This document shows, piece by piece, positions 47,159-56,393 of a stretch of DNA of 64,000 bases; the first letter of the stretch is position 1, and every line of letters begins with the position of its first letter. The translations under genes were made by a program, and so were the position numbers. This DNA comes from Methylovorus mays. Its GTDB lineage: Bacteria > Pseudomonadota > Gammaproteobacteria > Burkholderiales > Methylophilaceae. The DNA lies in assembly GCF_020531915.1 (NCBI RefSeq), contig NZ_JAJAVG010000008.1:372001-436000 (forward strand), in the 5' to 3' direction. The notes under the pieces were generated by a model. It saw only the letters and a list, made by a program, of their open reading frames with translations. It ran no database searches and was not told the DNA's origin.

Positions 47159-47170
47159 TCACAGCATGTT

Positions 47171-47198
47171 AAAAAAGGCGGGGCGACCCGCCTTTTTT
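47171..47198 (+). terminator. intrinsic terminator after glnA
   Basis: A 12-bp stem (six A then GGCGGG, paired with CCCGCC then six T) with loop GCGA, 12 nt past the glnA stop. Confidence 0.9.
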
Positions 47199-47272
47199 AT
47201 TGTCTGTCACTCTTGCGCACATCTTCACCGGCGCGCGTTGCCACCTCGTAGCTTCTCATCTAAACTCAATGC

Positions 47273-47764
47273 ATGAAATTTCTATTGCTGTGTTACGGCT
47301 TGCTGCTTTGTTTTACGGTGCAAGCGGCCGATATCTACAAGTGCGTTGATGAGTCGGGGCAACCGACATTCACGGACGCCAAGACTCGAACGCTCTACAA
47401 AAATTGTCATCTTTTCCTGAAGGGCGACAATGCCTTGCCCGTACCGCAAACAAAAAAAGAGCGAGCAAGAACACCCACACCTTCAGATTTTCCCAAAGTC
47501 GACAAAAACACCCAAACGCGACGCGATGATACGCGCAGGCAAATTCTGCAAGACGAGTTGGCCAGCGAAAAAAAGGCTCTGGAAGAAGCTCGACAGGCTT
47601 ATGACGAGGGTAGCGCCAAGCCCGAGGTGTACCGCACTGCCGATGGCAAGACCCTCAGGAACGTAGCAAAATTTGAAGAGAAAATGCGCCGCCTCAAAGC
47701 GGATGTTGATACCCATGAAAACAATGTGAAGTTACTGCAAAAAGAACTTGATGGCATGAAATAA
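47273..47764 (+). CDS. DUF4124 periplasmic protein
   Basis: A 163-residue exported protein. The signal peptide is cleaved near Val-Gln-Ala-Ala (about residue 19), then follows the DUF4124 start Asp-Ile-Tyr-Lys-Cys-Val-Asp and a charged helical C-terminal half (about 80-163) likely to form a coiled coil. Function is unknown for the family. It sits between glnA and ntrB, as in many betaproteobacteria, but the glnA terminator suggests its own promoter. Confidence 0.85.
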   Translation: MKFLLLCYGLLLCFTVQAADIYKCVDESGQPTFTDAKTRTLYKNCHLFLKGDNALPVPQTKKERARTPTPSDFPKVDKNTQTRRDDTRRQILQDELASEKKALEEARQAYDEGSAKPEVYRTADGKTLRNVAKFEEKMRRLKADVDTHENNVKLLQKELDGMK

Positions 47765-47887
47765 GCATATTTTTCATTGGGTTGCGTGTTGCACATGCAC
47801 ATTTAAAACTGAGGCGCCCTATCTTATGCAACGCTTTTCCTCCCATTCAAAGCCCGGCTCTGGCCTGGCTTTTGCTTAAGCACTGCC

Positions 47888-48970
47888 ATGGTACATATTA
47901 TTCCTCCTACATTTGCTGGTCTTGAACATCTCGCTACTGCCGTCATTCTTCTGGATGACTCCCGCAAGGTTCTATATGCCAATCCTGGCGCTGAAATCCT
48001 CTTTGCGCTAAGCGCAAAACAAATTACCGGACTGGATATTTTCCAGGTATTTCCTGAATGCGAAATCCTGCATTCAGCGGTGGAAAACGCCATTAGCAAT
48101 CGCAGTCCATTCCGTGAACATGAGTTTCTGATTACCACCATGCGTCAAAACTCGGTGGCTGTTACCTGCACAGTAACCCCAGTCGATGTCAATCCAGCCT
48201 GCTTGGTGCTTGAGTTCCAGCAGATGGATCAGCAACTACGCATTGCGCGGGAGGAACGCATGCTCATCCAGCAGCAAGCCAACGCCGAGTTGCTGCGCAA
48301 CCTCGCTCACGAAATCCGTAATCCGCTAGGCGGACTGCGGGGTGCCGCGCAATTGCTGGAGCATGAGCTCCCCCAGGTCAACCTGCGCGAATATACCCAA
48401 GTCATCATCAAGGAGGCAGATCGCCTGCAATCATTGATGGATCGTTTGCTGGTGCCGCATCGCGTACCCAAATATGAGCCGACCAACATTCATGAAGTAC
48501 TGGAACGCGTGCGCAGCCTATTGCTGGCAGAGTCACCCAAAGCCATTATGGTCAAACGGGATTATGACACCAGCCTGCCCGAGCTGATCGGCGACCGCGA
48601 GAAGCTGATACAAGCCGTGCTGAATATTGCCCGCAATGCTGCACAGGCCATGCAGGGCACAGGGCAGATCACCTTGCGCACCCGCGCCGAGCGGCAGGTC
48701 ACCCTGGCAAAGAAACGTTATCGCGTGGCCATCCGTCTGCAGATTATCGACAATGGCCCCGGCATCCCCCCCGATATCCGCGACCGCATTTTTTACCCAT
48801 TGGTCTCAGGCCGCGAAGGCGGTTCAGGCCTAGGGCTGACACTGGCACAGACATTTATCACCCAGCATCATGGCATGATTGAATGTGAGAGCGAGCCCGG
48901 CAAAACCTGCTTCACCATTCTGCTGCCCATCGAAACGACCGCCATGAAAGGCTTTATTGCCAAGCAGTAA
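47888..48970 (+). CDS. ntrB: nitrogen regulation sensor kinase NtrB (GlnL)
   Basis: A 360-residue cytoplasmic kinase that phosphorylates or dephosphorylates NtrC according to the PII protein. It has a PAS domain (about 10-115), HisKA with phospho-acceptor His in Leu-Ala-His-Glu-Ile-Arg-Asn-Pro near 139, and HATPase with Asp-Asn-Gly-Pro-Gly-Ile-Pro near 295. There are no transmembrane helices. ntrC follows after 44 nt. Confidence 0.96.
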   Translation: MVHIIPPTFAGLEHLATAVILLDDSRKVLYANPGAEILFALSAKQITGLDIFQVFPECEILHSAVENAISNRSPFREHEFLITTMRQNSVAVTCTVTPVDVNPACLVLEFQQMDQQLRIAREERMLIQQQANAELLRNLAHEIRNPLGGLRGAAQLLEHELPQVNLREYTQVIIKEADRLQSLMDRLLVPHRVPKYEPTNIHEVLERVRSLLLAESPKAIMVKRDYDTSLPELIGDREKLIQAVLNIARNAAQAMQGTGQITLRTRAERQVTLAKKRYRVAIRLQIIDNGPGIPPDIRDRIFYPLVSGREGGSGLGLTLAQTFITQHHGMIECESEPGKTCFTILLPIETTAMKGFIAKQ

Positions 48971-49014
48971 ACTCACGTTGAACACATGAACGATTTTAAA
49001 CACACAGGCAAGCT

Positions 49015-50403
49015 ATGAAACCAATCTGGATTATTGACGACGACAAATCGATACGCTGGGTCTTTGAAAAAGCGCTGGCGCGCACCGACATGGATTTCAA
49101 GACCTTCGCCTCTGTACCCGAGGCACTCAATGCGCTGACCCGCGAGGAACCACAGGTGATTGTCAGCGACATTCGCATGCCCAACGGCTCTGGCCTGGAT
49201 TTCCTGGATGAAGTAAAAAAACGCCTGCCTGAGATTCCCGTCATCATCATGACGGCATACTCCGATCTTGAGAGTGCTGTTGCGGCATTTCAGGGTGGCG
49301 CTTTTGAATATCTCGCCAAGCCTTTTGATGTGGACCAGGCAATAGAAATTATTCGACGTGCCGTGGAAGAAAGCATGCGGCAAGCCACAGAAACCGTCAC
49401 GCCAGAAGCGACGCCGGAGATTATTGGCCAAGCCCCTGCCATGCAGGAGGTATTTCGCGCCATTGGCCGCCTCAGCCGCTCCCATGCCACCGTACTCATC
49501 AATGGTGAATCAGGTACCGGCAAGGAACTCGTTGCCAGCGCCTTGCATCGCCATAGTCCGCGCGCAGACAAACCGTTTATTGCGATCAATACCGCAGCGA
49601 TTCCCAAGGATCTGCTGGAGTCCGAGCTGTTCGGCCATGAACGCGGTGCCTTCACCGGCGCCCAGGCTGCACGGCGTGGCCGCTTTGAACAAGCCGACGG
49701 CGGCACCCTGTTTCTGGATGAAATTGGCGACATGCCTTCTGATCTGCAAACGCGCTTGCTGCGCGTGTTGTGTGACGGGCAATTCTATCGCGTAGGTGGC
49801 CACCAGCCAGTGAAGGTCAACGTACGCATTATCGCGGCCACTCACCAGGATCTGGAAGAGCGCGTCAAACTGGGCCTGTTCCGTGAGGACTTGTTCCACC
49901 GTCTCAACGTCATCCGCCTGCGCCTGCCGCCATTACGCGAACGCCGTGAAGATGTGCCTCTGCTAGTCAAGCACTTCCTGCAACAAAGTGCGCAGGAGCT
50001 CGGCGTGGAAGCCAAACAACCGTCTGCAAGTGCGCTACGTTACCTCGCCACCATGAGCTGGAGCGGTAATGTGCGGCAGCTGGAGAATGTCTGCCACTGG
50101 CTGACAGTGATGGCACCTGGACAGAATATTGATGTAGCGGACTTGCCGCCAGAGCTGAAAGAAGACAGCAGCAAACCCACCACCGCCACTTCGTGGCAAG
50201 AAGCACTGGCAGCAGAAGTGATGGACGCCCTTAACCGCGGAGAACAGGAAATCCTGGAAACGCGCACCAAGGAATTTGAAAAAATCCTGATCAGCCGTGC
50301 GCTGAGCCACACTGGTGGGCGGAGGATTGAGGCGGCCACCCAACTAGGCATGGGCCGCAACACCCTCACTCGCAAGATTCAGGAACTTGGGATTGAAGAG
50401 TAA
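49015..50403 (+). CDS. ntrC: nitrogen regulation response regulator NtrC (GlnG)
   Basis: A 462-residue enhancer-binding activator of sigma-54 promoters. It has a receiver (phospho-Asp near 54 in Val-Ser-Asp-Ile-Arg-Met-Pro), an AAA+ domain (about 140-365, Walker A Gly-Glu-Ser-Gly-Thr-Gly-Lys-Glu near 167 and the sigma-54 loop Gly-Ala-Phe-Thr-Gly-Ala near 215) and a Fis-type helix-turn-helix at the C-terminus. It should bind the two sites upstream of glnA in this window. Confidence 0.97.
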   Translation: MKPIWIIDDDKSIRWVFEKALARTDMDFKTFASVPEALNALTREEPQVIVSDIRMPNGSGLDFLDEVKKRLPEIPVIIMTAYSDLESAVAAFQGGAFEYLAKPFDVDQAIEIIRRAVEESMRQATETVTPEATPEIIGQAPAMQEVFRAIGRLSRSHATVLINGESGTGKELVASALHRHSPRADKPFIAINTAAIPKDLLESELFGHERGAFTGAQAARRGRFEQADGGTLFLDEIGDMPSDLQTRLLRVLCDGQFYRVGGHQPVKVNVRIIAATHQDLEERVKLGLFREDLFHRLNVIRLRLPPLRERREDVPLLVKHFLQQSAQELGVEAKQPSASALRYLATMSWSGNVRQLENVCHWLTVMAPGQNIDVADLPPELKEDSSKPTTATSWQEALAAEVMDALNRGEQEILETRTKEFEKILISRALSHTGGRRIEAATQLGMGRNTLTRKIQELGIEE

Positions 50404-50442
50404 GCAAACCGCAACGTAGCTCGCCGAGATCGGGCCAGCAGA

Positions 50443-51600
50443 TTAACGCTGGCCCACCTCGGTAATTTTCACCACCACTTGCTTGGTAAAGAAACTAACC
50501 GCCAGATATTGGTAGCGCCAGCCATAAGCGGCGACGGCTTCCTGGAAGGCCTTGTACTCATCCTCGCGCCAATGCTCGTTGCCGATGTATTCGTCAAATA
50601 TGATCACCGTACCCGGGACAATACGCCGGGCCAACGTGTCCAGCACGGTTTTGGTTGAACTATAGATATCGCAATCGATGTTGATAAGGCGCGCAGGGCC
50701 CTCATGGTTTGTAACGAATGCAGGCAAGGCTTCATCAAACCATCCCGCATGCAGCTTGACCAAAGGTGGCACTTTGGGGATCACGCCCTTGGTGGAATAA
50801 CTTCCGCGAGATTCCGCATGCCAATCCTCAGGCAAGCCTTGAAAGCTGTCAAAACCATGCGCCTCTTGCCCGACCAGCTGCACCAGCTGCCGGATACTGT
50901 TACCGTGCCTCACCCCAAACTCCAGAACCAAGCCCTTGATATTGGCTTGAGCAACGGCGCGTTTAAATGTCACAAGGTTGCTACCCGTTATCACGGGCTT
51001 CTCTGGTAACGCACGAAAATAATGCCAGGCATCCAGACGGGCTTTCATCAGCGGGCTCGTGATATCCAGCATCTGCTCCACCTGCAGGCTTTGATCCGGC
51101 TTGCCTGCATAGTCCAGCAGAATTGCCAGCATCAAGCGCGCCTCCTCGTCATGTGGATTCAAGACCAACACCTTGTTCAACGCCTCACAGGCCGAAAGGT
51201 AATCGCCGGGCCGAATCAACAACGCATGAAGGTTATACCAGGCATCAAGATAACGGGCATCCAGTGCAATCGCCGCCTGATAGCACTGCTCAGCCTCTTT
51301 GAGCTTACCCTGCTCGTGCCAGGCCAAGCCTAAATTGCTATGGAACTGCGGATTTTTGCCATTGATCTTGATGGCTTTTTGAAAATGCTGCGTCGCCTTT
51401 TCCATATTGCCATCTTGCAACGCAATAACACCAAGCAAATGAATGGCATCTGCCTGTCTGGGCTGCGCGGAAAGTATCTGCTGACACAAAACTGCTGCAT
51501 CTTTTGCATTGCCTGACGCTTGCCACTGATGTGCAGTCCGCAATGCCAGCAAAAGGTTTGAGGAAGTTATCTCGAAAGACTGTTGTTGATGAAAGTCCAT
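50443..51600 (-). CDS. TPR-repeat protein with C-terminal class I methyltransferase-like domain
   Basis: A 385-residue protein. The N-terminal half has about four tetratricopeptide repeats (about 15-160; Trp-x-x-Leu-Gly and Asn-Leu-Gly-Leu-Ala-Trp-His-Glu patterns). The C-terminal half (about 200-380) resembles the TylF/macrocin O-methyltransferase-like group, with Leu-Glu-Phe-Gly-Val-x-x-Gly as SAM loop near 225 and Ile-Asp-Cys-Asp near 310. Such fusions often modify glycans or peptides, but the substrate is unknown. It is convergent with ntrC. Confidence 0.8.
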   Translation of the reverse strand: MDFHQQQSFEITSSNLLLALRTAHQWQASGNAKDAAVLCQQILSAQPRQADAIHLLGVIALQDGNMEKATQHFQKAIKINGKNPQFHSNLGLAWHEQGKLKEAEQCYQAAIALDARYLDAWYNLHALLIRPGDYLSACEALNKVLVLNPHDEEARLMLAILLDYAGKPDQSLQVEQMLDITSPLMKARLDAWHYFRALPEKPVITGSNLVTFKRAVAQANIKGLVLEFGVRHGNSIRQLVQLVGQEAHGFDSFQGLPEDWHAESRGSYSTKGVIPKVPPLVKLHAGWFDEALPAFVTNHEGPARLINIDCDIYSSTKTVLDTLARRIVPGTVIIFDEYIGNEHWREDEYKAFQEAVAAYGWRYQYLAVSFFTKQVVVKITEVGQR

Positions 51601-51692
51601 ACCTGCTTAGATCCACCCAAGTGATGATGCACCATAACGTTTTCCACCGTTATGGTGCAGTTTACTACTGACAGTAAGCCATTAAGACTGAC

Positions 51693-51941
51693 TCAGCGCA
51701 CGCACTGAAACGTCAATTCGCGACGACCACCGACGGCACTTTCATTCTTCTTGATCGTTGCGTATTCGCCAGCACAAGCCTTGCGAGCTTTTACATGACA
51801 GGAATTCCAGTCTTCAACTGCACCACTGCATGAGGTGTAATACTCGCCATTACCCTTGGGGACTACTGCCTGCTGTTCGCCATGCATCAATTGCGCACAG
51901 CCCACAAGTAACAAGACAAAACCAATCAACATGAATTTCAT
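51693..51941 (-). CDS. small lipoprotein
   Basis: An 82-residue protein with a lipoprotein signal (lipobox Leu-Val-Gly-Cys, Cys near 15). The remaining 68 residues are charged and hold five more Cys, which could form disulfides. ATG 51941, preceded by GGGA, is used; the 17-codon extension to 51992 overlaps the porin terminator and would spoil the signal. Function is unknown. Confidence 0.72.
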   Translation of the reverse strand: MKFMLIGFVLLLVGCAQLMHGEQQAVVPKGNGEYYTSCSGAVEDWNSCHVKARKACAGEYATIKKNESAVGGRRELTFQCVR

Positions 51942-51960
51942 TTTATATTCCCAAATAAAA

Positions 51961-51982
51961 AACGGCACCCGAAGGTGCCGTT
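51961..51982 (-). terminator. terminator of the porin gene
   Basis: AACGGCACC (51961-51969) pairs with GGTGCCGTT (51974-51982) around CGAA; on the minus strand it is followed by a T run. It lies 28 nt past the porin stop and before the small lipoprotein gene. Confidence 0.87.
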
Positions 51983-52009
51983 CAAGCTTCAAGTCAACTA
52001 AGAATAATC

Positions 52010-53242
52010 TTAGAAGAACAGGATCGCGCCCAGAGACACGGTCTTAGCCTTGCCGTCTTGGCCAGCGCTGTAACCCATGTTTTCCAGCTTGTTGTCGGTG
52101 TATTCTGCAACCAGATTCAAGCTCTTGGTCAGAGGGTGGTATGCACCAACGATCCAGGACTTGTTCTCGAATTCAGCAACACCTTGACCAGCGGTTGGAT
52201 CAGACTTGCTGACGCCGTAGGAAGCGCCCAGCTTGGTGCCAACGCCAGGCAATACGTAGGTAGCTTGTACGTAGCCGCCCTTGTCATCAGACTTGCCAAC
52301 ATTGCTGAAGAACAATGCGCCGTTAGGAATCAGAGCAGTACCACCAGCCAGTGTAGTGGTAGAACCGGACAGACCCTTACCATCGTAGTAGTAACCAACC
52401 AGACCGAAGCCTGCTACGTTTACCTTACCGCCGATATCCCAGCCGCGTGATGTGTAACCATCAAAATCGGAAGCAGGAGTAATTACTACGTTACCAGCAG
52501 AGTCAAGTGCTGCGGAAGCAGCAGTAGTACCGCTTTGATGCTTCTGGCTGATAGCACCCAACCAAACCTTACCAGCGTAATCGCCGGTCCACTCGTAGGT
52601 AACCTTACCTTCGTAGCCCATGTCCTTCTTAGTCGTGTCGGAACCATTAGTCCAAGGCTCACGAACACCAACTGCGAAGCTGAAGCCATTCCAGTTTGGA
52701 GACATGTAGGAGATTTGACCAACCCAGTCAGCGTACATGTAACCGGAACCGATACGACCCAGAGTGGATGAACCACCTGCGCCAGCACCAACACCAACAC
52801 CCAGCAGAGTCATGTCAGACAGGATAGCGTCAGAAGCGAAAATGCCCAGATCACGACCACCCTTGATGGTACCCCAGCTCTTGTCACCGAAAGTCAAGTA
52901 AGCTTGACGAATGTTCAGGCTGTTGTTGCCCAAGCTGGTACCGCTACCGGAATCAGAGCCAGTGAAGAATGTGAATTGGAAAGCGATGTCCAGATCGTTT
53001 TGACGAGTCTTACCACCGATACCCAGAGCGGATGGCAGCAGACCGGTTTGTACGGTATTGGTCTTGTTCTCAGAACCAGTATCCAGATCGCCGGAAACTT
53101 TAGTGTGAGTGTAGTAAGCGTTAACGTTACCACCGATGTCGATTGTCCAATCACCAGCAGGGATGGTGATCGCAGCGTTAGCAGCAGATGCGCCAAATGC
53201 CATTACAGCACCAGCTACTGCCAGGCCCAGTTTCTTGTTCAT
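52010..53242 (-). CDS. general outer-membrane porin (gram-negative porin family)
   Basis: A 410-residue beta-barrel channel. The signal peptide is cleaved near Ala-Asn-Ala (about residue 23); the mature barrel has alternating strands and ends in Phe, the outer-membrane assembly signal. The codon choice looks biased and uniform, as in highly expressed genes, and AGGAG stands before the ATG. It is transcribed alone, with its own terminator, and is probably a major porin of the cell. Confidence 0.9.
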   Translation of the reverse strand: MNKKLGLAVAGAVMAFGASAANAAITIPAGDWTIDIGGNVNAYYTHTKVSGDLDTGSENKTNTVQTGLLPSALGIGGKTRQNDLDIAFQFTFFTGSDSGSGTSLGNNSLNIRQAYLTFGDKSWGTIKGGRDLGIFASDAILSDMTLLGVGVGAGAGGSSTLGRIGSGYMYADWVGQISYMSPNWNGFSFAVGVREPWTNGSDTTKKDMGYEGKVTYEWTGDYAGKVWLGAISQKHQSGTTAASAALDSAGNVVITPASDFDGYTSRGWDIGGKVNVAGFGLVGYYYDGKGLSGSTTTLAGGTALIPNGALFFSNVGKSDDKGGYVQATYVLPGVGTKLGASYGVSKSDPTAGQGVAEFENKSWIVGAYHPLTKSLNLVAEYTDNKLENMGYSAGQDGKAKTVSLGAILFF

Positions 53243-53612
53243 ATAAATCTCCTAATGCGTTTTATATTAACTTCCGTACACTTTTTGCATGTGCATCGAA
53301 AGAGTTCGCGAACTCCCCTTGCGAGAAGGTAGATGCAGTATGCCAAAGTCGAAAGTTGAGCCGCAAGACAAATATACGAATTAGTTACAATTTATTAACA
53401 AATGTTGTTTAAATGCAACATCATGAAAGTTTGTGTAAAGACGCACGATAAAAACAATAAGCGCCATCACAAAAAATTCATTCTTAATCAGATGATTAGA
53501 TAATTGTTCTCATAGCCAAAAGAGGTGGCGCCAAGGAGAGCTGACACAGGCCATGTAATCCCTGCGAGAGGTATTCAATATGCCAGCGCGGGGTTTACAT
53601 GCAAATTGTCAG
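53243..53612. other. 370-bp intergenic region upstream of the porin gene
   Basis: AT-rich region holding the porin leader and promoter. It contains a perfect 14-bp palindrome GAGTTCGCGAACTC at 53302-53315, likely inside the porin 5' leader, and an inverted repeat ATGTTG-N8-CAACAT at 53402-53421 near a plausible promoter (TTGCAT/TAAATT reading minus). No small gene is convincing. The last 100 bases lie downstream of dgt. Confidence 0.6.
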
Positions 53613-54740
53613 CTACAGCTCTCGCTCAGAAATGGAAAAGAGGCGCTGATATTCACGCATGGCATAGCGATCCGTCATGCCAGCAATATAGTCGGCCACG
53701 GCGCGAGGCTTGTCCTGTTCTGCACGTTGCTGAAACTCGTCCGGCATGATGGTGCTGTCTTGAATGAACTCACGAAACAGTTCGGTGATGATGCGATGCG
53801 CCTTGTTGCTCATCCGATTGACGCGATAGTGACGATAAAGCCTGGTGCGCAAAAACTTCTTAAGCTCGGCTTGCTGTTTCGCCATGCCAGCACTGAAGCT
53901 GATCAGCGAGGGGGCCTGCCGAACATCCTCAATCGAGCCAGGTGCATGTTCGGTAATTTTCCGGCTGCTTTCCGTACACAAATCCACGATCTGGCTATTA
54001 ATCATGCGACGTATGGTTTCATGTATCAGGCGGCGATCGGCCAGATTGGGGTATTTGTCTTTAACCTGCTGCAGGTGCTCGGCAAAAATGGCCACCTCGG
54101 AAAGCTGCTCAAGGGAGATGAGCCCTGAACGCAAGCCGTCATCCACATCGTGGTTGTTGTAGGCAATCTCATCCGCCAGGTTGGCTACCTGCGCTTCCAG
54201 CGAGGGCTGGGTTTTATTGATGAAGCGCTCGCCCACATCGCCCAGTTTTCTAGCGTTTTTCAGCGAGCAATGCTTCAGAATTCCTTCACGCATTTCGAAG
54301 GTCAGATTCAGACCATCAAACTCTGCATAGCGCTGCTCAAGATGATCCACGACGCGCAGGGATTGCAGATTGTGCTCGAACCCGCCGTAATCCCGCATGC
54401 ATTCATTCAAGGCATCCTGCCCGGCATGGCCAAATGGCGTATGGCCCAGGTCGTGTGCGAGGGCAATACCTTCGATGAGGTCCTCATGCAGGTTTAAATT
54501 GCGGGCAATAGCGCGACCAATCTGTGCCACTTCCAGACTGTGCGTAAGACGGGTGCGAAACAAATCGCCTTCGTGATTAACAAAGACTTGCGTCTTGTAT
54601 TCGAGCCGCCGAAAAGCGCTGGAGTGAATGATGCGGTCGCGGTCGCGTTGAAACTGGTTGCGCCCCTGCGGGTCCGCTTCGGCATGACGCCGCCCCAGAC
54701 TCCGCTCGGGATTGGCTGCATAATTCGCCAGCCGGCTCAT
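53613..54740 (-). CDS. dgt: deoxyguanosine triphosphate triphosphohydrolase (dGTPase)
   Basis: A 375-residue HD-domain enzyme hydrolysing dGTP (or dNTPs) to the nucleoside and tripolyphosphate. The metal site is visible as Arg-Leu-Thr-His-Ser-Leu-Glu-Val near 67 and [12 protein letters not shown] near 97. Length and motifs fit the type 2 subfamily. The start overlaps the aroB stop (ATGA at 54737-54740), so it is the tail of the aroK-aroB-dgt group. Confidence 0.95.
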   Translation of the reverse strand: MSRLANYAANPERSLGRRHAEADPQGRNQFQRDRDRIIHSSAFRRLEYKTQVFVNHEGDLFRTRLTHSLEVAQIGRAIARNLNLHEDLIEGIALAHDLGHTPFGHAGQDALNECMRDYGGFEHNLQSLRVVDHLEQRYAEFDGLNLTFEMREGILKHCSLKNARKLGDVGERFINKTQPSLEAQVANLADEIAYNNHDVDDGLRSGLISLEQLSEVAIFAEHLQQVKDKYPNLADRRLIHETIRRMINSQIVDLCTESSRKITEHAPGSIEDVRQAPSLISFSAGMAKQQAELKKFLRTRLYRHYRVNRMSNKAHRIITELFREFIQDSTIMPDEFQQRAEQDKPRAVADYIAGMTDRYAMREYQRLFSISEREL

Positions 54741-55816
54741 GCTGCCAACGCCAAGGTTGCTTGCAGAGCGGCTTTGTCGTAATCACTGGTCACCAGAGAT
54801 TTCCCTATGCCTTGCTGCAACACAAATCGAATCTTGCCATCCACGACCTTTTTATCCAGCCCCATCAAATCCAGGTACCGCTCCACACCCAAATCTGGCG
54901 CTTCCACCGGCAATCCTGCTGCAACAAATATGGCTCGCATTCTGGCGACTTCAGCCTCGCTCAGCCAGCCCATACGACGCGACAAATCCGCCGCCAGCAT
55001 CGTTCCGGCGGCCACTGCTTCGCCATGCAGCCATACGCCATAGCCCATGGCATTTTCCACGGCATGACCAAAGGTATGTCCAAGATTCAGCAGGGCACGT
55101 TCACCTGACTCACGCTCATCTTTGGCCACCACCTCCGCCTTGTTCTCGCATGAGCGATAGATCGCATAGCGCAATGCATCTTCGTCCAGCGCCACCAGCT
55201 CGGCCATATGTGCTTCGAGCCACTCAAAGAATGGCAAGTCCCGGATCAGACCGTATTTGATGACTTCGGCCAGCCCCGCCGATAACTCACGCGCAGGCAA
55301 GGTATGCAGGGTGGCAATATCAGCCAGCACCAGCTGGGGCTGATAAAACGCACCTATCATGTTTTTGCCCAGAGGATGGTTAATCCCGGTTTTGCCACCG
55401 ACCGAGGAATCCACCTGCGATAACAGCGTAGTAGGAATCTGAATGAAAGGCACACCACGCAAATAGGTCGCCGCCGCGTAACCCGTCAAGTCACCAATCA
55501 CCCCGCCACCCAGCGCGATCAAGGTGGTACTGCGTTCGCACCGGTGCTGCAGCAATGCATCATAGATCAGATTCAGGGTATCGCTGTTTTTGTACTGTTC
55601 ACCGTCCGGCAGGATGATGGGAATGACGGCAACACCCGCGGCCTGCAATGGTTGCGACAGTTGTTCCAGATACAGCGGAGCGACCGTGGTATTGGTCACG
55701 ATGGCCACCTGCTTGCGCTTGAGATGCGGCAAAATCAAATCTGCCCTTCCCAGTAGATGACTGCCGATATGGATAGGGTAGGCGCGCTCGCCCAACTCAA
55801 CCTGTAATGTCTGCAT
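54737..55816 (-). CDS. aroB: 3-dehydroquinate synthase
   Basis: A 359-residue NAD- and metal-dependent enzyme forming 3-dehydroquinate from DAHP, the second shikimate-pathway step. Visible are the Asp-Gly-Glu-x-Tyr-Lys motif near 71, the Gly-Gly-Gly-Val-Ile-Gly-Asp cofactor loop near 104 and metal-binding His in Gly-His-Thr-Phe-Gly-His near 250. It follows aroK by 5 nt. Confidence 0.98.
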   Translation of the reverse strand: MQTLQVELGERAYPIHIGSHLLGRADLILPHLKRKQVAIVTNTTVAPLYLEQLSQPLQAAGVAVIPIILPDGEQYKNSDTLNLIYDALLQHRCERSTTLIALGGGVIGDLTGYAAATYLRGVPFIQIPTTLLSQVDSSVGGKTGINHPLGKNMIGAFYQPQLVLADIATLHTLPARELSAGLAEVIKYGLIRDLPFFEWLEAHMAELVALDEDALRYAIYRSCENKAEVVAKDERESGERALLNLGHTFGHAVENAMGYGVWLHGEAVAAGTMLAADLSRRMGWLSEAEVARMRAIFVAAGLPVEAPDLGVERYLDLMGLDKKVVDGKIRFVLQQGIGKSLVTSDYDKAALQATLALAA

Positions 55817-55821
55817 ATTCC

Positions 55822-56328
55822 TTAACCAATCAATGATTCAATCTGCTGAACAATGGTGTTAACCGACTGGCCGCCCGTATCCACCACATGATGCGCCACT
55901 TCGCGATACAAAGGGTCGCGCTGTTCGAATAATTGTTCAAGTCGCTTGCGGGGATCCGCAGTTTGCAACAAGGGGCGATTTTTATCGTTGCGCGTTCTGA
56001 TCCACAACTCGTTTACATGCGCCCTCAGGTAAATGACGGTGCCATGCTGCTTGAGGTTCTTGCGGTTTTCTTCCAGCAGGACTGCACCGCCACCGGTGGC
56101 CACCACCACATCAGGCATGCGCACCAGCTCATCTATCATGGCGCTTTCACGTCGACGAAAACCCGACTCGCCTTCCACCTCAAAAATATAGGGAATACTG
56201 ACACCCGTGCGGCGCTCAATCTCGTGGTCGCTGTCGTAGAACGCTTTATGCAGATGCTTGGCCAGCACACGTCCCACGGTGGTTTTGCCTGCACCCATCA
56301 GCCCGACAAAAAAGATGTTCCCCGCCAT
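55822..56328 (-). CDS. aroK: shikimate kinase
   Basis: A 168-residue ATP-dependent kinase of shikimate. It has P-loop Gly-Ala-Gly-Lys-Thr-Thr near 13-18, Asp-Ser-Asp near 34 and the Gly-Gly-Gly shikimate-binding turn near 81. Only the ATG at 56328-56326 is possible before the P-loop. Unusually this ATG comes 2 nt after the T run of a 14-bp hairpin, so no free Shine-Dalgarno is present. aroB and dgt follow directly. Confidence 0.97.
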   Translation of the reverse strand: MAGNIFFVGLMGAGKTTVGRVLAKHLHKAFYDSDHEIERRTGVSIPYIFEVEGESGFRRRESAMIDELVRMPDVVVATGGGAVLLEENRKNLKQHGTVIYLRAHVNELWIRTRNDKNRPLLQTADPRKRLEQLFEQRDPLYREVAHHVVDTGGQSVNTIVQQIESLIG

Positions 56329-56362
56329 AAAAAATGCCTGTTATTTTCATAACAGGCATTTT
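56329..56362 (-). terminator. terminator-like hairpin directly before aroK
   Basis: A perfect 14-bp stem (56331-56344 with 56349-56362, 4-nt loop), followed on the minus strand by six T and then the aroK ATG. It would terminate pilQ transcripts or fold in the aroK leader. The 3' arm contains the only purine-rich AACAGG segment upstream of aroK. Confidence 0.8.
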
Positions 56363-56393
56363 AAGGGATTACGTTCGGACTGTCAGATATTGT

